Assembly (NCBI GenBank): GCA_021160245.1
Contig: JAGHCW010000211.1
Coordinates: 1 to 12,152 of the forward strand
DNA: 12,152 nt
Reading direction: 5' to 3'
Origin: a bacterium
GTDB lineage: Bacteria; B130-G9
The notes under the pieces are model-generated. The model ran no database searches and was not told the DNA's origin. It worked only from the letters and a program-made list of their open reading frames with translations. Position numbers and translations under genes: made by a program. Below are positions 6,725 to 12,152 of this stretch, piece after piece (positions within the stretch are counted from its first letter, which is position 1; each line of letters begins with the position of its first letter).

Positions 6725-7897
6725 ATGGATTTCTCAAGGAGAGAGTTCCTCAAGGCCTCCCTGGCATGCGCGTCCTGCCTCCTACTTCCGGGGGGGGTTG
6801 CAGGAGCGAGCGGTCTATATGATGAACTTGGCTCTGCTTGGAAGGGCAATCTCGGGCTGCACGAGGCGCGTTATTACACGAAGCTCGAAGGAAATAGGGT
6901 GCGATGTGATTTGTGTCCCAGGCAATGTGTTGTCCCAGATGGTGGTCGGGGATATTGCCGGGTTCGAGAGAACCGAGGTGGTACGTACTACTCCCTAGTT
7001 CATTCGCATCCATGCTCCGCCCATGTGGACCCAATCGAGAAGAAGCCATTCTTCCATTTTTTGCCGGGCACCTCGGCGTTTTCGCTTGCGGCCGCCGGAT
7101 GCAATATGGCGTGCAAGTTCTGCCAGAACTGGCAAATATCTCAGCCGGCGCCAGAGGATATCAGGAGTTTTAAGCTCTTGCCGAGTGGATGTGCAAAGCT
7201 CGCGAAACAGGCGAATTGCGACTCAGTTGCATTGACTTACACCGAGCCGATCGTCTATTCGGAGTACGTGCAGGACATCGCAAGGGCGTCGAACGAGGCG
7301 GGCATAAAGACCGTTGTCATTTCCGCTGGGTACATCAAAGAGAAACCGCTGCTGGATATGCTATCCAAAATCTCCGCCATAAAAATCGATCTCAAATCAT
7401 TCAGCAACGACTACTACAAGCGAATATGTAACACGACGCTTGGGCCTGTGCTCGAGACGCTTAAGACGATCAAAGCATCCGGCGTCTGGTTCGAGATTGT
7501 GAATCTCATTCTACCGACCCTAAACGATTCTCTTTCAGAGCATAAGCAGATGTTTGAATGGATACTCTCAAATCTAGGCCCCGCTGTGCCGGTTCATCTC
7601 ACGAGGTTTCATCCAACCTACAAAATGAAAAGACTTCCCTCCACCCCAAAGAGCACACTCGAAAAGCTCCACAAGCTGGCAAAGGAGATGGGATTAAGAT
7701 TTCCATACATAGGTAATGTACCGGGTAATCCGGCGGAAAATACTTATTGCCCGAAATGTGGTAAGTTGCTGATTGAGAGGCGCGGATTTGAGGTCTCATC
7801 GGTTAATATCGTATCCTCAAAGTGTCGATTCTGCGGCGAGCGTATCGAGGGTGTTTGGTCATCCACAATAGAGAAAAGGAGGGCGTTAGTTGGCTGA
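6725..7897 (+). CDS. Tat-signal radical SAM enzyme, AmmeMemoRadiSam system type
   Basis: 390 residues. The N-terminus carries a twin-arginine signal: SRREFLK at 4-10, a hydrophobic stretch (ASLACASCLLLPGGVAGA), then SGLYDE. Next come a cysteine cluster (C61, C64, C68, C78) in CDLCPRQC and GYCRVRENRGG, and VDPIEKKPFFHFLPG (101-115). The radical SAM 4Fe-4S motif CNMACKFC has C126, C130 and C133. IKIDLKSF (219-226) and RFHPTYKM (294-301) follow, and a zinc-ribbon-like C-terminus has C342, C345, C367 and C370. This order matches the radical SAM component of the AmmeMemoRadiSam system (TIGR04337, PflA-related), whose reaction is not settled. I chose ATG 6725 because it places the Tat motif at the N-terminus. 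An in-frame ATG at 6572 would bury it behind 51 unrelated residues. The ribosome site is weak. The stop overlaps the phosphatase start by 8 bases. AMMECR1 and Memo partners are not in the window. Confidence 0.9.
   Translation: MDFSRREFLKASLACASCLLLPGGVAGASGLYDELGSAWKGNLGLHEARYYTKLEGNRVRCDLCPRQCVVPDGGRGYCRVRENRGGTYYSLVHSHPCSAHVDPIEKKPFFHFLPGTSAFSLAAAGCNMACKFCQNWQISQPAPEDIRSFKLLPSGCAKLAKQANCDSVALTYTEPIVYSEYVQDIARASNEAGIKTVVISAGYIKEKPLLDMLSKISAIKIDLKSFSNDYYKRICNTTLGPVLETLKTIKASGVWFEIVNLILPTLNDSLSEHKQMFEWILSNLGPAVPVHLTRFHPTYKMKRLPSTPKSTLEKLHKLAKEMGLRFPYIGNVPGNPAENTYCPKCGKLLIERRGFEVSSVNIVSSKCRFCGERIEGVWSSTIEKRRALVG
7876..7882 (+). promoter_or_regulatory. Strong Shine-Dalgarno for the TTG-started phosphatase
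   Basis: AAGGAGG lies 7 bases before TTG 7890, inside the last codons of the radical SAM gene. It is the reason for accepting a TTG start, and together with the 8-base overlap it indicates coupled translation of the two genes. Confidence 0.8.
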
Positions 7898-9620
7898 TTT
7901 CTCAAGGGCCTATTTGAGAAGGGTCAAGCAACCTCTCTTTTCGAAGCTTGGCTCCTCGCAAGCGAAGTCTCTTCTGTTTGAGGTTTTCTGCGAACTCAAT
8001 CTCTCCCCGTTCAACTTGAGCGCCTCAGATTATCACATCCTTGTGACGGTTCTCGAGGAGCGGCTTGAGCAACGGCAGTTGGTTAATGCTAAGATGCTTT
8101 CACATCTCAAAGGAGATTGGTCTGTTGACAGCGTCACGGAGATAGAGGTCTTGGGAGATGAGTCGGAGACTTCATCCGATAAAGAGGAACTTCCTTCAGA
8201 GCCTGAATCGCTCTGTGAAGCCATATCGGACGCGGCAATCAGCGGATCATTGGCGGGATTCCGGCTTCCTTCAAATCCATCCCCAATGCAACAGTCGGTC
8301 TTGCAGTTCATGCAGCTAGTGCTCAACACCATCTCAACGCTCAAGGAGCAAACCGAGGGTCCTGAGGTTATGCGTGCGAACGAGCTCGTTGCTGCTCAGC
8401 TGGAGCGATACGAGCGAATTACGGCCTTCAGCAGGCAGATAAACACCCTGGACATGGAGTACTTGAGGAAGAAGCTTGCGCTGCTGCCGTATGTGCTTGG
8501 CGTCGAGGATGTCGCAGTTCTTGTTTTCGGAGCTGATGGCCTTTGTGAACCGTTTTATGTCAGTGTTGAGGGAGCCGAAAGCGATTTGGGAATGTCAATG
8601 CTCCTAGCCTCTCTGGCTGAAGAGACAGTCAAGAGATGCGGGGTGATTTCGGGCTTTGAGCCAGAGTTCGCTAGCAGCTATCAGGATGTGATTCTTGATG
8701 CGGGCTTTTCTAGTAACTGGCTGGCGATTCCTCTTCTGATCGAGGATGTGTTTCTCGGCGCAGTCATCGTATTTGACGATTCTAATGATCTTTATACCGA
8801 GGATGAAGTCAACGTCATCGTGCGCGTGTGCAACCACATGGCAAGCGCCCTTCAGAGCTGCCTCCAGCACAAAAATGTCGGGCTGCTGAGGCAGAGGCTG
8901 GACGATGAGCTGCAAGGCGTCGGAAGCGTGCAAGAGAAACTTCTCCCGCAAACTCTGCCAAAAACACGCGGCTGCGAGATTGCGGCATTCTACAAACCTT
9001 CAGGAAGAGCGAGCGGTGACTATTATGACGTCAAAAAAATCTCCGATACTGTCATATCGTTCATGGTCGCCGACGTCTCAGGACATGGAGCACCGGCCGC
9101 GGTCGTCATGGCAATGTGTAAAACGGCATTCAGGCTCTTTCTGAAGCAGCATCTGCCAATCTCCAAAATGCTGCCTCAATTCAACGATTTCCTCTGCTCC
9201 ACATTAAATCCAGAGATGTTCGTAACTGCCGTGGCCGGTAGAATAGATATTCAGTCCGGAGTCCTTGAATATGTCTCCGCTGGACATTGCCCTGCGATAC
9301 TGATTCGCGGCGCAACGGGCAAGCATGAGCTGTTGACCAACCGCGATGTCATACTTGGCGTCCTTCCGAACCAAACGTACAATTCGACTTCGGTGCCGTT
9401 GCGCAAAGGCGATAGATTGGTTTTCTACACAGACGGGGTCACCGAGGCAGTGGACGAGGACGGTTCGGCTTTTGGCACTGACATGCTGATTGAGACGATA
9501 GAGAATGCACCGTCCCTATCGGCGGAAGAGCTAATAGGCAAGATCGTTACCACAGTTATCGATTTTATGGGAAGTGTAGATCCGGACGACGACATAACCC
9601 TGCTTGTCTTTTCCTTTTGA
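7890..9620 (+). CDS. GAF-domain PP2C (SpoIIE/RsbU-like) serine/threonine phosphatase
   Basis: 576-residue soluble regulator. Residues 1-75 form a helical, uncharacterised N-terminal domain. Residues 78-108 are an acidic Ser/Glu-rich linker. A helical or coiled stretch (~130-185) leads into a GAF-like sensor domain (~185-325; note VAVLVFGADG, NWLAIPLLIEDVFLGAVIVFDD and a following LYTEDEVNVI). The C-terminal PP2C/SpoIIE domain (~345-576) keeps its metal ligands: SGDYYDV (D377, D380), VADVSGHGAPAAVVM (D395), SAGHCPAIL, FYTDGVTEA (D515) and the terminal DDDITLLVF (D568). It should dephosphorylate phospho-Ser/Thr proteins, classically an anti-anti-sigma factor, in response to a signal sensed by the GAF domain. 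No STAS protein or anti-sigma kinase is in the window. Its TTG start has AAGGAGG 7 bases upstream and overlaps the radical SAM gene by 8 bases. The link between the two proteins is unknown. Confidence 0.92.
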   Translation: MADFSRAYLRRVKQPLFSKLGSSQAKSLLFEVFCELNLSPFNLSASDYHILVTVLEERLEQRQLVNAKMLSHLKGDWSVDSVTEIEVLGDESETSSDKEELPSEPESLCEAISDAAISGSLAGFRLPSNPSPMQQSVLQFMQLVLNTISTLKEQTEGPEVMRANELVAAQLERYERITAFSRQINTLDMEYLRKKLALLPYVLGVEDVAVLVFGADGLCEPFYVSVEGAESDLGMSMLLASLAEETVKRCGVISGFEPEFASSYQDVILDAGFSSNWLAIPLLIEDVFLGAVIVFDDSNDLYTEDEVNVIVRVCNHMASALQSCLQHKNVGLLRQRLDDELQGVGSVQEKLLPQTLPKTRGCEIAAFYKPSGRASGDYYDVKKISDTVISFMVADVSGHGAPAAVVMAMCKTAFRLFLKQHLPISKMLPQFNDFLCSTLNPEMFVTAVAGRIDIQSGVLEYVSAGHCPAILIRGATGKHELLTNRDVILGVLPNQTYNSTSVPLRKGDRLVFYTDGVTEAVDEDGSAFGTDMLIETIENAPSLSAEELIGKIVTTVIDFMGSVDPDDDITLLVFSF

Positions 9621-9632
9621 TGGATTTCTAAC

Positions 9633-9650
9633 AGGTCGCATATCTCTGCG
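9633..9650 (+). repeat. AGGTCGCATAT motif shared with the 1422-1437 region
   Basis: AGGTCGCATAT at 9633-9643 is followed by CTC and TGCG, so CGCA (9637-9640) can pair with TGCG (9647-9650). The same 11 bases occur at 1422-1432 with the same TGCG arm (1434-1437). Both copies lie 60-80 bases before a gene start (recD2 and DUF2079). It could be a small family of regulatory or palindromic elements, or coincidence. Confidence 0.25.
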
Positions 9651-9691
9651 GTTTGTCGAAGAGAGTCAAACAACACCCTTTCGAGTAACAG

Positions 9692-11980
9692 ATGTCCAGA
9701 AGTAACAACCGCCCAGTTTTTGAGGAACGTCAAACCGATGCGAGCACGGCAGAAGACTTGCCCCGTCTGGATAATTCCAGCTCGGAAGAGGCGCAAGCGT
9801 GCGGCGTCATCGATAAGATAATCTATAAATCGCCGGACGAGAAATTCGCCGTTGCATCCCTGAAGCTTGATTCTGGCGAGCAGATTACAATCACCGGGGG
9901 GATTGGGCTCTGCTCCGTTGGGGAGGAGCTCAAGGTCTCGGGGACCTTTTCAAGTCACAAGAAATACGGCAAGAGACTGCAAGTTCGAGAGTTCTCCTCG
10001 CGCGTTCCCCGAACGCTTCTTGGTATAAGAAAGTTCCTCGCCTCAGGTCTTATCACCGGCATTGGCGAGAAGAGGGCGGAGCAGATCGTTGAGCGTTTTG
10101 GCGAGAACTCAGTCGATGTCATCGAGAACGACCCCGAGCGACTGAATGAGATTCCCGGCCTCGGAAAGAAGGCCATAAAGCACGCTAGCGAGGCGCTTAA
10201 AAAGTATAAGGGGATAAGAGAACTACTCATCTTCCTTCAGGGATACGGCATAACCGTCACTCGAGGGACGCAGATATTCAATGAATATGGCGCCGGCGCG
10301 ACCAGCCTACTCTCCCGAAATCCCTACCGACTGGCAGATGACATTACCGGCATCGGCTTTCGAACCGCGGACGAAATCGCCCGGAAGCTCGGAATGCGGC
10401 CGGACAATCCTGATAGAATCAGGGCTGGTATATCTTACGTCCTCCGCCGGGCCACAGAGAGGGGCCATACCTATCTGCCCAAAGATGTCTTGATAGAATC
10501 TGTGGAAGATTCATTGAGCGTTGGAAATGAGTTAATCTCAGAATCGCTCGAAACACTCATTCGAGAAGAAGATCTCATACTCGATCCCCTAGACGAAGAT
10601 GCCGTATTTCTGCCTGAACTTGCATCAAGAGAGAAGAGCGTGGCCGAGGGCATCGCCCGCTTAACTTTCGGCCCCATGCCGTTCAGCTCGAAGAGTGCCA
10701 TCGAGGCCTGTTCCGAGTTGCGACGTGAAGATGGCCTTGCCCTATCTGAAGAGCAGGCCCGAGCGGTGAACTTGGCACTCACCTCGAAGGTAGTCGTGAT
10801 TACGGGCGGACCCGGCACGGGCAAGACGGCCCTAGTTGGCCGCCTCATCCGAACCTGTCAGCAACTTCGCGTAAGAGCTGCATTGTGCGCCCCGACTGGG
10901 CGTGCTGCCAAGCGACTCTCCGAGGCGACCGGTTTTGAGGCGAAGACCGTCCATAGATTGCTCAAATACGACGCCTTCACAAGAGGATTCAAATACAATC
11001 GATACAAAAAGCTCCCAGCCGACCTCGTCGTCATGGATGAGGCATCTATGGCGGATACTACGCTCATGTCCCAACTAGTCAGCGCCTTGCCCGACTCGTG
11101 CTGCCTCGTCATCGTCGGGGATGTTGACCAGCTGCCGTCCGTCGGACCGGGGGCTGTTTTGAGCGACATAATCGCATCTGGCGTTGTGCCGACTGCCCGC
11201 CTCCACCATATCTTCCGTCAGGAGAGCAGAGACGGCTCGGATAACCTCATCGTCGTGAATGCCCATAGGATCAATCGCGGCGAGGCGCCGATTTTCCCAA
11301 AGCGCTCGGACAAGCGCCTCAGTCAGTTCTACTTTGTGGACAGAATATCGCCAGATGCCGTTCTAAAGGCGGTCGTTGAGCTTGCGAGTAAACGGATACC
11401 CAGCAGATTTGGTCTCAATCCCTTAACCGAACTGCAGGTTCTGACGCCAATGCACAAGGGCAAGGCCGGGACAAATAGTCTGAACGAGGAGCTCCAGCGG
11501 GCGCTCAACCCAGCGGGCAAGCCGATCCAATTCGGAGGACGAGTCCTCAGAGTAGGCGACAAGGTCATGCAGACCAAGAACAATTATGACAAAGAGGTCT
11601 TCAACGGGGATATCGGTGTCGTCGCCGCAATGGACACTGAAAAGCAGAAACTACTGGTCGATTTTAGCGACCGGACCCTCCCCTACTCGCCGCTCGAGAT
11701 GTCCGAATTGGTTCTGGCTTATGCTATTTCAGTTCATAAATCGCAGGGCAGCGAATACACCGCCGTAATCCTGCCGCTTATGACCCAGCACTTCATGCTC
11801 TTGCAGCGGAATCTCATCTATACCGCCGTAACACGGGCAAAGCGACTCGTTGTAATAGTCGGTTCCATGAAAGCGCTCTCAATGGCGATTTCGAACGATA
11901 AGACCGCAAAGAGGCATACTCTTCTCTCCGAAAGACTGAAAAGTTGGGATTCGGGACAGGAGCTGCTATTACATGGTTGA
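9692..11980 (+). CDS. recD2: RecD2-type ATP-dependent 5'-3' DNA helicase
   Basis: 762 residues, the normal length for RecD2 (RecD-like helicases not bound to RecBC). After a polar, apparently disordered N-terminal tail (1-36) comes an OB-like N-terminal domain (~37-105, CGVIDKIIYKSPDEKFAVASL onward). Helix-hairpin-helix motifs follow (ITGIGEKRAEQIV 121-133, IPGLGKKA 154-161, ITGIGFRTADEIA 218-230). The SF1B helicase core shows Walker A GGPGTGKT (372-379), APTGRAAKRL (400-409), Walker B VVMDEASM (446-453), GDVDQLPSVGPGAVL (476-490), LTPMHKG (584-590), the SH3-insert region near RVGDKVMQTKNNYDKEVFNGD (620-640), SVHKSQGSEY (680-689) and YTAVTRAK (710-717). It would unwind DNA with 5' overhangs and act in repair of stalled forks or damage. 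The ATG has a weak ribosome site, and no start closer to residue 37 stands out. No recB or recC is nearby, as expected. Confidence 0.96.
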   Translation: MSRSNNRPVFEERQTDASTAEDLPRLDNSSSEEAQACGVIDKIIYKSPDEKFAVASLKLDSGEQITITGGIGLCSVGEELKVSGTFSSHKKYGKRLQVREFSSRVPRTLLGIRKFLASGLITGIGEKRAEQIVERFGENSVDVIENDPERLNEIPGLGKKAIKHASEALKKYKGIRELLIFLQGYGITVTRGTQIFNEYGAGATSLLSRNPYRLADDITGIGFRTADEIARKLGMRPDNPDRIRAGISYVLRRATERGHTYLPKDVLIESVEDSLSVGNELISESLETLIREEDLILDPLDEDAVFLPELASREKSVAEGIARLTFGPMPFSSKSAIEACSELRREDGLALSEEQARAVNLALTSKVVVITGGPGTGKTALVGRLIRTCQQLRVRAALCAPTGRAAKRLSEATGFEAKTVHRLLKYDAFTRGFKYNRYKKLPADLVVMDEASMADTTLMSQLVSALPDSCCLVIVGDVDQLPSVGPGAVLSDIIASGVVPTARLHHIFRQESRDGSDNLIVVNAHRINRGEAPIFPKRSDKRLSQFYFVDRISPDAVLKAVVELASKRIPSRFGLNPLTELQVLTPMHKGKAGTNSLNEELQRALNPAGKPIQFGGRVLRVGDKVMQTKNNYDKEVFNGDIGVVAAMDTEKQKLLVDFSDRTLPYSPLEMSELVLAYAISVHKSQGSEYTAVILPLMTQHFMLLQRNLIYTAVTRAKRLVVIVGSMKALSMAISNDKTAKRHTLLSERLKSWDSGQELLLHG

Positions 11981-12041
11981 GAGCGATTGAAATATATGTA
12001 GGGCAAATGCGAGACGTACATGGCGCAGGTGAAGGCTAATT

Positions 12042-12149
12042 ATGAATAAAACCTCATCCGATAACGTAACTCTAGCAAACATCGCCGTCCACAAAAAGGA
12101 GGCGCCTCATTACGACGCTTGGCATCTTGAGGAAGCCAACTTCCACTAG
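12042..12149 (+). CDS. Short frame resembling a truncated SAM-methyltransferase N-terminus
   Basis: An ATG with GAAGG 6 bases upstream opens a 35-codon frame (MNKTSSDNVTLANIAVHKKE, then APHYDAWHLEEANFH) that closes with TAG at 12147-12149, three bases from the window end. The segment NIAVHKKEAPHYD resembles the very start of class I SAM-dependent methyltransferases (NI.VH...A..YD), which would need about 200 more residues. The TAG could reflect a decayed gene, a sequencing or assembly error near a contig end, or a genuine short peptide. Family assignment is by eye only and weak. It follows recD2 by 61 bases on the same strand. Confidence 0.4.
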   Translation: MNKTSSDNVTLANIAVHKKEAPHYDAWHLEEANFH

Positions 12150-12152
12150 CGC

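Noticed and set aside
9618-9647. TTGATG plus TATCTC as a recD2 promoter
   Set aside because: The -10 matches only 3 of 6 positions at an 18-base spacing, too weak to call.
1-12152. tRNA or rRNA genes, CRISPR array, transposase, integrase, toxin-antitoxin or known phage-defence genes
   Set aside because: Nothing in either strand showed the expected motifs; the coding space is almost fully taken by the genes listed.

Overview
The window looks like chromosomal DNA from a bacterium of moderate GC content, most likely a Gram-negative (diderm) lineage. Pointers are a DjlA-type co-chaperone with its inner-membrane anchor, a twin-arginine (Tat) signal, GGAGG-type ribosome binding sites with GTG and TTG starts, and a RecD2 helicase. 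I cannot name a phylum. The gene families (a DUF6259-like exported protein, DUF2079, an AmmeMemoRadiSam-type radical SAM enzyme) recall poorly cultivated candidate phyla, but that is only an impression. Both window ends cut through or abut incomplete genes, so this may be an assembly contig. I see no tRNA, rRNA, CRISPR array or mobile element.

Layout. (1) Positions 1-1227, minus strand: a two-gene unit with a small single-domain cupin (862-1227) followed after 7 bases by an exported protein that runs off the left edge (1-854). (2) 1243-1497: a divergent intergenic region rich in inverted and direct repeats. (3) 1498-5637, plus strand: an envelope-glycan cassette with a DUF2079 multi-pass membrane protein, an ArnT/GT39-like membrane glycosyltransferase, and a GT2 glycosyltransferase that overlaps it by 4 bases (GTGA). 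(4) 5642-6487, minus strand: djlA, ending 4 bases from the end of the GT2 gene. (5) 6725-9620, plus strand: a Tat-signal radical SAM enzyme overlapping by 8 bases a GAF-PP2C (SpoIIE/RsbU-like) phosphatase that starts at TTG behind a near-perfect Shine-Dalgarno. (6) 9692-11980, plus strand: recD2. (7) 12042-12149: a short frame resembling the first residues of a SAM-dependent methyltransferase, but closed by an in-frame TAG.

How the genes may work together. The three glycosyltransferase-type proteins probably build or decorate a cell-surface glycan. The GT2 enzyme would work on the cytoplasmic face, and the two multi-pass proteins would use lipid-linked sugars in the membrane. The radical SAM enzyme and the phosphatase are almost certainly co-expressed and translationally coupled. 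This pairing is the least expected feature here, because the usual AMMECR1 and Memo partners are absent from the window. DjlA and RecD2 are housekeeping-type genes (Hsp70 co-chaperone, DNA repair helicase) with no evident link to their neighbours.
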